From assembly GCA_900546345.1 (NCBI GenBank), contig URCI01000050.1, positions 1 to 23,365 of the forward strand: DNA of 23,365 nt, written 5' to 3'. The notes beneath the pieces are model-generated. The model did not search any database. It saw nothing but the letters and a program-made list of their open reading frames with translations, and was not told the origin of the DNA. The stretch is from an uncultured Prevotella sp. GTDB taxonomy: Bacteria > Bacteroidota > Bacteroidia > Bacteroidales > Bacteroidaceae. Below, piece after piece: positions 5,895 to 14,767 of this stretch; the first letter of the stretch is position 1; every line of letters begins with the position of its first letter. A program made the position numbers and the translations under genes.

Positions 5895-8228
5895 ATGCAA
5901 GATAACTTAGTCATAGTAGAGAGCCCTGCCAAGGCCAAGACCATAGAGAAGTTCCTCGGCAAGGATTATAAAGTGATGTCTTCTTATGGACATATTAGAG
6001 ACCTGAAGAAGAGTGGACTCAGTATTGATGAAAAGACGTTTGAACCAGACTATGAGATACCGGAGGATAAGAAAAAAGTTGTAGCCGAACTCAAGAAGGA
6101 CGCTAAAGCCGCTAAGAAAGTGTGGCTCGCATCCGATGAGGATCGCGAGGGAGAAGCCATCAGCTGGCACCTGTGTGAGGTGCTGGGACTGGATGAGGAG
6201 AAAACCTCGCGTATCGTCTTCCATGAGATTACCAAACCTGCCATCCTCTACGCCATTGAGCACCCGCGCCATTTGGATATGAACCTGGTCAATGCGCAGC
6301 AGGCACGTCGCGTGTTGGACCGTATTGTCGGTTTCAAGCTTTCGCCGGTGCTGTGGCGAAAAGTCAAGCCGTCCCTTTCTGCCGGCCGTGTTCAGAGCGT
6401 AGCCGTAAGGCTGGTCGTTGAGCGCGAGCGGGAGATACAGGCCTTCAAGAGTGAGCCCTACTACCGGGTCACGGCAGTGTTCACACCTGTCAATGGCGAT
6501 CATCTCGGTACGGAAGTCAAAGCCGAGCTTGACAAGCGTTTTGCTACCCATGAGGAGGCCGTCGACTTCCTGAACCGCTGTAAGGATGCCGTCTTCACCG
6601 TGGCCAACGTGTCGAAGAAACCCTTGAAGCGTTCTCCGGCACCGCCTTTCACCACTTCCACCTTGCAGCAGGAAGCCGCCAGAAAACTGGGCTTCACGGT
6701 GTCGCAGACCATGCGCATCGCACAGCAACTCTATGAGAACGGTCGCATCACCTACATGCGTACCGATAGTGTCAACCTCTCGGCACTCGCCATCAACAGC
6801 AGCAAGGAGGCCATCACGAAACTCTATGGTGAGCCCTATAGCACACCGCGCAACTTCCATACACAGTCCAAAGGCGCACAGGAAGCCCACGAGGCTATCC
6901 GACCCACACATATGGAGAATGCCTCCATCGACGGCACCGCACAGGAAAAGAGACTCTACGACTTGATATGGAAACGGTCTATTGCCTCGCAGATGGCGGA
7001 GGCGCAGATCGAGAAGACAACGGTCAGCATCAACATCGGAGGACAACCCGAGAAGTTCGTCGCACGTGGCGAGGTGATCGTCTTTGATGGATTTCTGAAA
7101 GTCTATAAAGAGTCGACCGACGATGAGGAACTGTCCGAGGAGATGGGATCTCTGCCTGCTGTGCAGGTCGGAGAGCAACTCTCGCGCGAATGCATCGCTT
7201 CGACGGAGCGCTTCTCCCAAGGTCCGGCACGATACACCGAGGCCAGCCTTGTGCATAAACTCGAAGAGCTCGGCATCGGGCGTCCTTCTACTTATGCACC
7301 GACAATCTCCACCATTCAGCAACGCGATTATGTGGAGAAAGGCGACAAAGGCGGGAAAGAGTCGAAGTACACCGTCGATACTCTGAAGGGCAACCAAATC
7401 GTGTCTGAGACCAAAACGGAGTTTACCGGGTCTGAGAAAGGCAAGCTCATCCCTACAGACATCGGCATTGTGGTCAATGACTTCCTCTTGCAGAACTTCC
7501 CGGAGATTATGGACTATAACTTCACGGCAAAGGTGGAGAATCAGTTCGACAAGATTGCTGAGGGACAGGAAGAGTGGAAAGACATGATGAGCAAGTTCGA
7601 CAAGCCTTTTGAAAAGACGGTCGACAAAGTCATGAACTCACGGTCGGAGCACAAGGCCGGTGAGCGCATCCTTGGCAAAGACCCCAAGACGGGCAGAACG
7701 GTGCTGGTGAAGATTGGTAAGTTCGGACCGCTGGCACAGATTGGTACGGCCGACGATGATGAGAAGCCACGTTTCGCTCAGATTCCAAAAGACAAGAGCA
7801 TCGAGACCATCACGCTCGATGAGGCTTTGGAACTGTTTAAATTGCCGCGTGAGCTCGGTGAGTTCGAAGGCGTGCCCGTCACGATTGGTGCCGGTCGTTT
7901 TGGTCCTTATGTGCAGCACAACAAGAAATATGTGTCCCTGCCCAAGGAGGATGATCCCATGACCGTCACGCTCGACCATGCCATCTCACTGATTCTTGCC
8001 AAGCGCCTCAAAGACCGTGAGCGCCATATCAAGACTTTTGAGGAAGATGATCGGTTGGAATTGCTCAAGGGACGCTTTGGCCCTTATCTTGCTTTCGATG
8101 GTAACAACTATCGCATCGACAAGAAACTCCATGAGCGCGCACTGGCCGGTGACCTGAGCTACGATGAGTGCATGGAAATTATCAACAACGCGCCCGAGCC
8201 AAAAGCCAAGGCTAAAAAGAGAAAGTAA
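5895..8228 (+). CDS. topA: DNA topoisomerase I
   Basis: A 777-residue type IA topoisomerase that relaxes negatively supercoiled DNA through a single-strand break. The Toprim domain is at the N-terminus: VIVESPAKA with catalytic E9, and acidic DEDREGEAI at 81-89. The active-site tyrosine is Y287 in RITYMRTDS. The hallmark SAGRVQSVA is at 162-170. The C-terminal part has short repeats of the type G-(K/R)-FGP-(L/Y), including GRFGPYVQ and GRFGPYLAF, as in many Bacteroidota TopA proteins. It has no C-terminal CxxC zinc fingers, unlike the 865-residue E. coli enzyme. It ends in a basic tail (KAKAKKRK). It is followed after 18 bases by aroK, suggesting cotranscription. Confidence 0.97.
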   Translation: MQDNLVIVESPAKAKTIEKFLGKDYKVMSSYGHIRDLKKSGLSIDEKTFEPDYEIPEDKKKVVAELKKDAKAAKKVWLASDEDREGEAISWHLCEVLGLDEEKTSRIVFHEITKPAILYAIEHPRHLDMNLVNAQQARRVLDRIVGFKLSPVLWRKVKPSLSAGRVQSVAVRLVVEREREIQAFKSEPYYRVTAVFTPVNGDHLGTEVKAELDKRFATHEEAVDFLNRCKDAVFTVANVSKKPLKRSPAPPFTTSTLQQEAARKLGFTVSQTMRIAQQLYENGRITYMRTDSVNLSALAINSSKEAITKLYGEPYSTPRNFHTQSKGAQEAHEAIRPTHMENASIDGTAQEKRLYDLIWKRSIASQMAEAQIEKTTVSINIGGQPEKFVARGEVIVFDGFLKVYKESTDDEELSEEMGSLPAVQVGEQLSRECIASTERFSQGPARYTEASLVHKLEELGIGRPSTYAPTISTIQQRDYVEKGDKGGKESKYTVDTLKGNQIVSETKTEFTGSEKGKLIPTDIGIVVNDFLLQNFPEIMDYNFTAKVENQFDKIAEGQEEWKDMMSKFDKPFEKTVDKVMNSRSEHKAGERILGKDPKTGRTVLVKIGKFGPLAQIGTADDDEKPRFAQIPKDKSIETITLDEALELFKLPRELGEFEGVPVTIGAGRFGPYVQHNKKYVSLPKEDDPMTVTLDHAISLILAKRLKDRERHIKTFEEDDRLELLKGRFGPYLAFDGNNYRIDKKLHERALAGDLSYDECMEIINNAPEPKAKAKKRK

Positions 8229-8246
8229 ACATAGTATTTAAAGCTG

Positions 8247-8786
8247 ATGGAAAAACCTGTTCGCATCATCCTCGTGGGTTATATGGGATCGGGAAAGACG
8301 ACAGTGGGAAAAGCGCTTTCTGCCAACCTGGGACTGCCGTTCTACGATCTTGACTGGTACATTGAAAACCGCATGCGCAAGACTGTCAAACAGCTCTTTG
8401 ACGAGCGGGGCGAAGACGGCTTCCGAAAAGTAGAGCGCAACATGCTCCATGAGGTGGCTGAGTTTGAGAACATTGTACTGAGTTGCGGGGGCGGGACGCC
8501 TTGCTTCTATGATAATATGGACTATATCAACCAGCAGGGAGAGACGGTCTATCTGAAGTGTACCACGGATGTGCTCGTGCAGCACCTGAAGATGGGAAAA
8601 ACGGTCAGACCGCTGTTGCTCAACAAGACGCCGGAAGAGGTCGTCACCTTTATTGGGCAACAGCTCCAGCAGCGTGAACCTTTCTACGCCAAGGCCAAGC
8701 ATACCCTTGACGTGAGCTTAATGGATAATTACGAAAAAATACAGATTACTGTCGATCAGTTAAAACAACAACTTGGCTTACCATGA
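8247..8786 (+). CDS. aroK: Shikimate kinase
   Basis: A 179-residue P-loop kinase that phosphorylates shikimate at the 3-hydroxyl with ATP, a step toward chorismate and the aromatic amino acids. It shows Walker A GYMGSGKT (11-18), the shikimate-binding DLD motif (34-36), R60 in the substrate region, the GGG loop (81-83, in SCGGGTP) and a lid arginine in VRPLL. Length fits the family (about 170-180). It lies 18 bases after topA and 29 bases before speA, all on the + strand, so the three may be one operon with no obvious functional link. Confidence 0.95.
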   Translation: MEKPVRIILVGYMGSGKTTVGKALSANLGLPFYDLDWYIENRMRKTVKQLFDERGEDGFRKVERNMLHEVAEFENIVLSCGGGTPCFYDNMDYINQQGETVYLKCTTDVLVQHLKMGKTVRPLLLNKTPEEVVTFIGQQLQQREPFYAKAKHTLDVSLMDNYEKIQITVDQLKQQLGLP

Positions 8787-8815
8787 GCCTGCCATAAAAT
8801 AACTACTCCGATCAG

Positions 8816-10708
8816 ATGAAAAAATGGACCATAGAAGACTCCAAAGAGTTGTACAATATCAATGGATGGGGTACTTCTTACTTCGGTATCAACGATAAGG
8901 GTGATGTCTATGTCACACCGTGTAAGGATAATACGCAGATCGATCTGCGCGATGTGATGGATGAGCTTGCCCTGCGCGATGTGACCCCACCTGTGCTGTT
9001 GCGTTTCCCCGACATTCTCGACAATCGCATCGAGAAGATGGCTGAGTGCTATGAGAAGGCGAAGAAGGAATATGACTTCAAGGGAGAAAGCTATATCATC
9101 TATCCCGTCAAGGTCAACCAGATGCAGCCCGTCGTGGACGAGATTATCTCCCATGGACGTAAGTTCAATCTGGGGCTTGAAGCCGGTTCCAAACCAGAGC
9201 TTCACGCTGTCATCGCCGTGCAGTGCAAGAGTGACTCACTCATCATTTGCAATGGATATAAGGATGAGAGCTACATCGAGCTGGCCATGCTCGCACAAAA
9301 ACTGGGCAAGCACATTTTCATCGTGGTGGAAAAACTCAATGAAATCGATGTCATTGCACGCACGGCCAAACGATTGAAAGTGAAGCCAAACATCGGCATC
9401 CGCATCAAACTGGCCTCGTCCGGGTCCGGAAAATGGGCTGAGAGTGGTGGCGACGCATCGAAGTTCGGCCTCACGCCCATGGAGTTGCTCCAAGCGCTGA
9501 AGAAGCTCGATGATGTCGGCTTGCACGACTGTGTCAGACTCATCCATTTCCATATCGGCAGCCAAATCACGAAGATCCGCCGCATACAGAATGCTCTCAC
9601 CGAGGCCGCACAATACTATAGCAATCTCAGAAAGATGGGCTACAACATCGAGTATGTCGACTGTGGTGGCGGATTGGGCGTAGACTATGACGGCACACGT
9701 TCCAGCAACTCGGAAAGTTCGGTCAACTATTCCATCCAGGAGTATATCAACGACTGCGTGTATGCCTTTGCCGATATCGCCAACCGCAACAATATCCCGC
9801 ATCCCAATATCATCACCGAGAGTGGACGCTCGCTGGCGGCGCATCATTCCGTGCTCATCCTCGATGTGCTCGGTGCAGCCTCGTTGCCAGAGATGCCCGA
9901 GGAGTTCGAGGCCAAGGATTCGGATCACCAGCTTGTCCGTGATCTTTATGAAATATGGTGCAACCTCAATCCCAAGTCGATGCTTGAGGACTGGCACGAT
10001 GCCGATCAGATCCGCGAGGATTGCCTCGACATGTTTGCGCACGGCATGGTAGATCTTAAGACACGTGCCGAGGTGGAGTCGATGTATTGGAGCGTTTGCC
10101 ACGAGATCAACGCGATTGCCAAGACGCTGAAACACGTGCCCGACGAGCTGCGCGGCCTCGACAAGCTCTTGGCAGACAAATATTTCTGTAACTTCTCACT
10201 TTTCCAGAGTCTGCCCGACTGCTGGGGTATCGATCAGCTCTTCCCCATCATGCCCATCGAACGGCTCAACGAGCGGCCAACACGCAACTGCACTTTGCAG
10301 GATATCACTTGCGACAGTGACGGCAAAGTGGCCAACTTCGCTGTCAACGGCACACAGTCCAATGTGCTGCCGGTCCATGCGTTGAAGAAGGATGAGCCCT
10401 ATTATATCGGTGTGTTCCTCGTCGGTGCTTATCAAGAGATTCTCGGTGACATGCACAATCTCTTTGGCGACACCAATGCAGCGCATATCTCAGTGAAGAA
10501 CGGCACATACAGTATTGATCAGATCATCGATGGTGAGACCGTGGAAGAGGTGCTGGAATATGTGCAGTACAACCCGAAGAAGCTTGTCCGTCAGTTGGAG
10601 CAGTGGGTGACGAAGAGTGTCAAACAAGGTAAGCTCTCATTGGAAGAGGGCAAGGAGTTCCTAAGCAACTATCGCTCGGGACTCTATGGCTACACCTATC
10701 TCGAATAA
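8816..10708 (+). CDS. speA: Biosynthetic arginine decarboxylase
   Basis: A 630-residue PLP enzyme of the alanine-racemase-like fold (fold III) that converts arginine to agmatine and CO2, the first step of the agmatine route to polyamines. The PLP lysine is K99 in YPVKVNQ. The phosphate-binding glycine stretch is CGGGLGVDYDGT, near residue 283. GRSLAAHH matches the SpeA family, and the substrate-binding cysteine lies in the CDSDGK segment near the C-terminal third. Length matches the family (about 630-660). It is followed by a strong hairpin and then argB, so arginine synthesis and arginine use lie side by side. Confidence 0.97.
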   Translation: MKKWTIEDSKELYNINGWGTSYFGINDKGDVYVTPCKDNTQIDLRDVMDELALRDVTPPVLLRFPDILDNRIEKMAECYEKAKKEYDFKGESYIIYPVKVNQMQPVVDEIISHGRKFNLGLEAGSKPELHAVIAVQCKSDSLIICNGYKDESYIELAMLAQKLGKHIFIVVEKLNEIDVIARTAKRLKVKPNIGIRIKLASSGSGKWAESGGDASKFGLTPMELLQALKKLDDVGLHDCVRLIHFHIGSQITKIRRIQNALTEAAQYYSNLRKMGYNIEYVDCGGGLGVDYDGTRSSNSESSVNYSIQEYINDCVYAFADIANRNNIPHPNIITESGRSLAAHHSVLILDVLGAASLPEMPEEFEAKDSDHQLVRDLYEIWCNLNPKSMLEDWHDADQIREDCLDMFAHGMVDLKTRAEVESMYWSVCHEINAIAKTLKHVPDELRGLDKLLADKYFCNFSLFQSLPDCWGIDQLFPIMPIERLNERPTRNCTLQDITCDSDGKVANFAVNGTQSNVLPVHALKKDEPYYIGVFLVGAYQEILGDMHNLFGDTNAAHISVKNGTYSIDQIIDGETVEEVLEYVQYNPKKLVRQLEQWVTKSVKQGKLSLEEGKEFLSNYRSGLYGYTYLE

Positions 10709-10719
10709 GATTTGAGATT

Positions 10720-10760
10720 CCGTCCCCAGGTCTCTGTGTCAGACAGAGGCGTGGGGACGG
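10720..10760. promoter_or_regulatory. Strong hairpin between speA and argB, no U tract
   Basis: CCGTCCCCA (10720-10728) pairs perfectly with TGGGGACGG (10752-10760), and inside it CTCTGT (10732-10737) pairs with ACAGAG (10743-10748) around a five-base loop. The stem begins 11 bases after the speA stop and ends 34 bases before argB. No T run follows on either strand, so a standard intrinsic terminator is unlikely. It could act as a 3' stabiliser of speA mRNA, a processing site, or a leader element for argB. Confidence 0.6.
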
Positions 10761-10794
10761 CTGATAAATACGTTGATTGATTATTGTATAGAGA

Positions 10795-11571
10795 ATGGAA
10801 CAAGTAACAGTCATAAAAGTGGGTGGTGCCATCGTGGAGGACGAAGAGCGGCTGGCCCGGTTGCTCAACAGCTTTGCTGCCTTGCAGGGGCATAAGGTGC
10901 TCGTGCATGGTGGTGGTCGCCGTGCCACGAAGGTGGCCTCGGCATTGGGCATTGAGAGCAAGATGGTGGAAGGGCGTCGCATCACCGACGCAGAGATGCT
11001 TGAAGTGGTAACGATGGTCTATGGTGGACTGGTCAACAAAAATGTGGTGGCGCAGTTGCAGTCGCGTGGTGTCAATGCCATTGGATTGACCGGCGCTGAC
11101 ATGGATGTGATACGCAGCCACAAGCGTCCGGTGAAAAACGGTGTGGACTATGGCTTCGTTGGAGACGTGGACAGAGTCGATGGCCATCGCTTGATGACCT
11201 TGATCAGCAACGGGCTGACACCGGTCATGGCACCTCTGACACACGATGGAATGGGGCATATCTTCAACACCAACGCCGACACGATTGCGGCTGAGACAGC
11301 GAAAGCGTTGGCCTCGGAAGGCTGTCGGGTCACGCTCGTCTACTGCTTTGAGAAGGCTGGCGTGCTTGCGGATCCTGATGATGAGAGCAGTGTGATTGCA
11401 GCGATCAACCACGATGAGTTTGTCCGGTTGGTTGCCAATGGCACGATCAGCGGTGGTATGATTCCCAAAATTACCAATGCATTGGCTGCTGTGGACGCCG
11501 GCGTGGACCGTGTGATCATTACCAAGGCGGAAGCTATCGGCAAAGAGGGCGGCACCGTCATCAGCCGGTGA
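10795..11571 (+). CDS. argB: Acetylglutamate kinase (or acylglutamate kinase)
   Basis: A 258-residue amino-acid kinase that phosphorylates the gamma-carboxylate of an N-acylated glutamate, the second step of arginine synthesis. Visible motifs are IKVGGAIVED near the N-terminus, LVHGGGRRAT with the glycine-rich substrate loop, GLTGADM, and NTNADTIAAETAKAL with the catalytic-site residues of the ArgB family. Length matches non-hexameric ArgB (about 258). Some Bacteroidota make arginine through N-succinyl rather than N-acetyl intermediates, so the true substrate might be N-succinylglutamate; the sequence alone does not settle this. It lies 86 bases after speA on the same strand. Confidence 0.93.
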   Translation: MEQVTVIKVGGAIVEDEERLARLLNSFAALQGHKVLVHGGGRRATKVASALGIESKMVEGRRITDAEMLEVVTMVYGGLVNKNVVAQLQSRGVNAIGLTGADMDVIRSHKRPVKNGVDYGFVGDVDRVDGHRLMTLISNGLTPVMAPLTHDGMGHIFNTNADTIAAETAKALASEGCRVTLVYCFEKAGVLADPDDESSVIAAINHDEFVRLVANGTISGGMIPKITNALAAVDAGVDRVIITKAEAIGKEGGTVISR

Positions 11572-11628
11572 CTTATGCAGCCAATGACTTGTAGCGTCTC
11601 TTCGTATGATTTGAAAAACGTTTGATCG

Positions 11629-12144
11629 ATGAAAATAGATTTCCGTAACGACATCCTACCACTGAAAAACCAGCTCTATCGCCTCGCCCTGCGCATCACG
11701 CTTGACAGTGCTGAGGCCGAGGATGTCGTGCAGGAAACACTCATCAAGGTATGGAACAAACGCGATACATGGGACGAGATCGACAATATCGATGCTTTCT
11801 GCTTTACCGTCTGCCGCAATTTGGCTCTGGATAGCGTGAAGAACAAACGCAGTCAGACCGAGAGTCTCGACGACAAACCGGTGGAAAAGCCCGATAACAC
11901 CTTCGATCCCTCCATTAAAACGATAGAGAAGGATCAGCTGACAATCGTCAGAAACATTGTCGACAGTCTGCCTGAGAAGCAACGGGAGTGTATCCAGTTG
12001 CGTGATTTCGAAGGAAAGGCCTATAAGGATATAGCCATCGTACTTGGCATGACCGAGGAGCAGGTCAAGGTCAACATCTTCCGGGCACGTCAGGCGGTCA
12101 AGCAGCGCTTTGCCGCCATCGATGGCTTTCAGACAAGCACATAA
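11629..12144 (+). CDS. Sigma-70 family (ECF-like) RNA polymerase sigma factor
   Basis: A 171-residue protein with the two-domain layout of ECF sigma factors. Region 2 spans about residues 13-77, with the core-binding stretch DVVQETLIKVW (32-42) and an aromatic-rich segment up to VCRNLALD. Region 4 (about 112-165) has LPEKQRECIQLRDFEGKAYKDIA and a helix-turn-helix ending in FRARQAVKQRF. A charged linker (74-100) separates them. It would direct RNA polymerase to a small set of promoters; targets are unknown. It lies 57 bases after argB. The next gene is on the opposite strand, and the next + strand gene (13918-14412) encodes a small membrane protein that could be its regulator. Confidence 0.93.
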   Translation: MKIDFRNDILPLKNQLYRLALRITLDSAEAEDVVQETLIKVWNKRDTWDEIDNIDAFCFTVCRNLALDSVKNKRSQTESLDDKPVEKPDNTFDPSIKTIEKDQLTIVRNIVDSLPEKQRECIQLRDFEGKAYKDIAIVLGMTEEQVKVNIFRARQAVKQRFAAIDGFQTST

Positions 12145-12188
12145 CCTGCTCCTCGCTTCTTTCCGAGCCGTAGCCTGTTTCTTTGGTC

Positions 12189-13703
12189 TTATTTCTCTCT
12201 GCCGCTGAAGTGGGCTCTCATGGGCTCCATATCCTGCACGGTCTCCATTGTACCGATATATTTGCCTGTAGCATCACGTACAGCCATGTAGGTGATGAGC
12301 ATGGACTTGCCGTTTTTCTCAAGCCATACGGGCACTTTGTCGTGTTTCCCGTCACGGAAATCCTGTATGATCGCCCTTACCATTGGCTCGATCTTGGGAG
12401 GATGGCAGGTGAAGACCTCGCGTCCTAATGCCGACAGCGGCCTTTTGAAGGCTTTTGTCGTGAAGGGCTGGTTGAAGTAACGATTGATGTTGTCTGCGTC
12501 GACAAAGGTGATCTCGACGGGCAGCGCATCGAGCAGGGCCGTGAGCTGCTCCACGGTCAGTGACCCGCCAGGCATCTGTATCCGCCCTTCACTTAAGGCT
12601 GCACTCTCTGTTGTCTCCTTCTGATGGATTTGATCGAAGAAAGCCTCTCCCTCATCCCAGCGCTCCGAAACCACTCCTAAGCACGCTTCGTAGCCCTTGC
12701 TGTCGGCATACATCTGTCTCCAGTCGGCGTCAGAGAAGTTGGCGGCAGACACGGGGAAGAGAATTCTATTTTCCTTGAATGTCATCTCGCGGGCGCGTTT
12801 CGCCACAGCTGCGACACGCTCTCTCCATTTCTCACCGGGCATGGCTCCGTCAGATGCTTGCTTGACGAGCGTGGCAAGCTCCGCACGTATCTCGTCATCG
12901 ATGGTCCACATCACCTGCGACGGACCGTAGATGCCATACTTCACATTGAGCACAGGGTAGATGAGATCACCTTTTTTGGCATAGTGAATGGCGATGCCGC
13001 GTGCCTTTTGCAACGCTTCTGCGATGTCTGCCACATTCGCTTCGCGGTTCAGTAGACTTCCTACTTCATCGAGCATACCGACGATGGCCTCATTTTCGCG
13101 GTATAGCGTCTGCAGGGGATGGCCCGTGACGGCTCTCAGTGCAGCCGTCTTGTCTCTGTTCTCTCCGGCCTGACCGATCATCATGCGCTCTTGGTCGTGA
13201 TGCAGACCTTGGTGCAGGCTATCGTGGCTCACGCCCTCTTGCGTGCCATGAAAAAGGGCTGAGTGGATGTCGCACAACTCCTTGATCTTCTTCACCGGCT
13301 CGCCGTCGCGGATCAGTTCCTGTTCAGCCTTCATGATCTCCGTAGCTTTGACGTCCTTGAAGTTCTTGACAAAATCGGCACGTACGGCAGCCATTGCCTC
13401 GCCTTTGTTGAGCCGTTGCAGATAATCCTTGATCTGCGAGGCCATGTGCGATGTTTCGGGCTTGTCATCTGCGTTGCCGTCCTTAACGATGAATCCGTTG
13501 TCTTGCAGTGCCTTGACGATTTGCTTCAGTGCGATGCCTTTCATCGATGCTCCTCTCGGAATCGTCATCATCTTGCCCACAGAGTGTCTTACAGCCTTCT
13601 TGCTGATCTCGGTGAAGCCGAGTGATGCCAGGATGTCGATGATTTCAGGATATTTTTGTGTGAGCTCGTAAACGCTCTCTTTCAGATTGATGATTTTCTC
13701 CAT
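12189..13703 (-). CDS. DUF1858-DUF438-hemerythrin-like-PAS protein
   Basis: A 504-residue cytoplasmic protein with four recognisable parts: a DUF1858-like domain (about 1-75), DUF438 (about 90-160), a helical hemerythrin-like HHE region (about 195-345, H205 and H240 visible) and a PAS-type domain (about 380-492) with the family stretch GREVFTCHPPKIEPMV. This architecture is known in anaerobes and is thought to sense or handle oxygen, NO or redox stress; the exact role is unproven. Compared with family consensus recalled from memory, position 245 (HYAKKGDLIYP) is Gly and 312 (FKENRILFP) is Asn, where Glu is expected, so the metal site may be altered. It is convergent with the sigma factor (44-base gap) and divergent from the gene at 13918. 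Confidence 0.9.
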   Translation of the reverse strand: MEKIINLKESVYELTQKYPEIIDILASLGFTEISKKAVRHSVGKMMTIPRGASMKGIALKQIVKALQDNGFIVKDGNADDKPETSHMASQIKDYLQRLNKGEAMAAVRADFVKNFKDVKATEIMKAEQELIRDGEPVKKIKELCDIHSALFHGTQEGVSHDSLHQGLHHDQERMMIGQAGENRDKTAALRAVTGHPLQTLYRENEAIVGMLDEVGSLLNREANVADIAEALQKARGIAIHYAKKGDLIYPVLNVKYGIYGPSQVMWTIDDEIRAELATLVKQASDGAMPGEKWRERVAAVAKRAREMTFKENRILFPVSAANFSDADWRQMYADSKGYEACLGVVSERWDEGEAFFDQIHQKETTESAALSEGRIQMPGGSLTVEQLTALLDALPVEITFVDADNINRYFNQPFTTKAFKRPLSALGREVFTCHPPKIEPMVRAIIQDFRDGKHDKVPVWLEKNGKSMLITYMAVRDATGKYIGTMETVQDMEPMRAHFSGREK

Positions 13704-13729
13704 AGTCGTTTTCTTTTCTTTGTTTTCTG

Positions 13730-13737
13730 CAAAGATA
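13730..13737 (-). promoter_or_regulatory. Candidate -7 box of the DUF438 gene
   Basis: Read on the - strand this is TATCTTTG, an exact TAnnTTTG match, 26 bases upstream of the ATG at 13703. No well-spaced -33 TTTG is seen: the nearest candidates on that strand leave gaps of about 9 or 27 bases. The 214 bases between this gene and the one at 13918 are a shared divergent regulatory region. Confidence 0.5.
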
Positions 13738-13917
13738 GAGACTTTGCAAGAGTTGGCTCGGTAACAAATGTTCCCTAAGTACGCACATTTACGCTACTTT
13801 AACAGGTTGTGAAAGACCGGATAGCGCTTTTTTATGGTTATCAAATGTTAAATATGAAATTCCCTTGTAACTTTTATCCTTTTCCCTCGTCATCTAAGTG
13901 TAAATACAAGAAAAAAG

Positions 13918-14412
13918 ATGGATTACAAGTATATCAATCAGCTATTGGAGCGCTATTGGCGCTGCGAGACTTCCTTGGAAGAGGAAGACATCTTGCGGGC
14001 GTTCTTTAGTCAGGCCGACATACCTGCCGACTTGAAGCGCTACCAGCCTCTTTTCGCTTACCAGCGTGAGGAGCCGAAGGTTGATGTGCTCGGCGATGAC
14101 TTCGACAAGAAGATCCTCGCCATGACAGAGGAGCCCAAGGTGGTCAAGGCACGCATCGTCTCGATGCCACAGCGCCTGCGTCCGCTGTTCAAGGCCGCAG
14201 CCATTGTCGCCATCATCCTGACCTTAGGCAACGCCATCCAGGTGCCCTTCGCTCAGAAAGCACAAGACCCGATCAGCAGCTATGACGGCTATTCCAAGCC
14301 GGAGATAGAGAAAGGCACATCGGTGGCAATGAGCGACTCGGCCGATATCGACTCCGTGCCAAGAGCTATGACCAGCACGCAGAGCTCGACAGGTCAGGTG
14401 ATGATAAAATAA
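13918..14412 (+). CDS. Small single-pass membrane protein, possible anti-sigma factor
   Basis: A 164-residue protein of no family I can name. The N-terminal half (1-88) is soluble and acidic, with a pattern YINQLLERYWRCETSLEEE that resembles the cytoplasmic start of small proteins encoded beside Bacteroidota ECF sigma factors. One hydrophobic segment follows (about 91-111, FKAAAIVAIILTLGNAIQV), then a short Ser/Thr/Asp-rich tail facing out of the cytoplasm. This layout, with the sigma factor gene nearby on the same strand, suggests an anti-sigma or sigma-associated role, but that is inference. A near-match to the -7 box (TAACTTTT, 13868-13875) lies upstream, and a strong terminator follows at 14515. 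Confidence 0.82.
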   Translation: MDYKYINQLLERYWRCETSLEEEDILRAFFSQADIPADLKRYQPLFAYQREEPKVDVLGDDFDKKILAMTEEPKVVKARIVSMPQRLRPLFKAAAIVAIILTLGNAIQVPFAQKAQDPISSYDGYSKPEIEKGTSVAMSDSADIDSVPRAMTSTQSSTGQVMIK

Positions 14413-14514
14413 GATTATTTCTATGCTTTCTCTATAAAATCATGTTTAGTAAAACAACACTTTGAAACTGTGAAGTTTCTATTCTCTCAAATTTTTCATA
14501 ACATACTAACGTAG

Positions 14515-14560
14515 AAAGGGACCGGCGCTCAATCGTGAGCTCGGTCCCTTTATTTGTTTC
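14515..14560 (+). terminator. Rho-independent terminator after the membrane-protein gene
   Basis: AAAGGGACCG (14515-14524) and CGGTCCCTTT (14542-14551) are perfect inverted repeats with a further inner GCTC/GAGC pairing. The stem is followed by TTTATTTGTTT. It lies about 100 bases after the stop at 14412. Confidence 0.9.
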
Positions 14561-14687
14561 TCCTCCCATATTTCCTTTATGTGACTTCCTCCCTTGCGGC
14601 GTCTCTCTGTGATTCCTCCCTTATGTAACTCTCTGTCATTATAAAAACATCCTTTGACCGACGTCATGTGAAGATGCGGCGGATCGG

Positions 14688-14730
14688 CAAAAACAATGGC
14701 GGCCGTCATGTGTTATTATGACGGTCGCCA
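14688..14730 (-). terminator. Rho-independent terminator of the - strand secreted-protein gene
   Basis: TGGCGGCCGTCAT (14697-14709) pairs with ATGACGGTCGCCA (14718-14730), with one G-T position out of 13 and an eight-base loop. On the - strand the stem is followed by TTGTTTTTG (about 14696-14688). It lies 38 bases beyond the stop codon of the gene ending at 14768. Confidence 0.85.
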
Positions 14731-14767
14731 GAGATGGTTATATCTGGAAATCAAGCACGCGGCTCCT

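Larger units (their letters stand above)
14413..14767. other. Intergenic region with two converging terminators
   Basis: No gene is seen between the membrane protein and the - strand secreted-protein gene. The region contains one terminator per flanking gene (14515-14560 on the + strand, 14688-14730 on the - strand). Between them, the words CCTCCCTT (14585-14592) and CCTCCCTT further right are embedded in two similar stretches with TTATGT, a loose direct repeat of no clear meaning. Confidence 0.55.

Noticed and set aside
5907..7397. 496-codon - strand ORF opposite topA
   Set aside because: Shadow of topA; the translation is rich in His, Leu and Cys with no domain, and topA is unmistakable.
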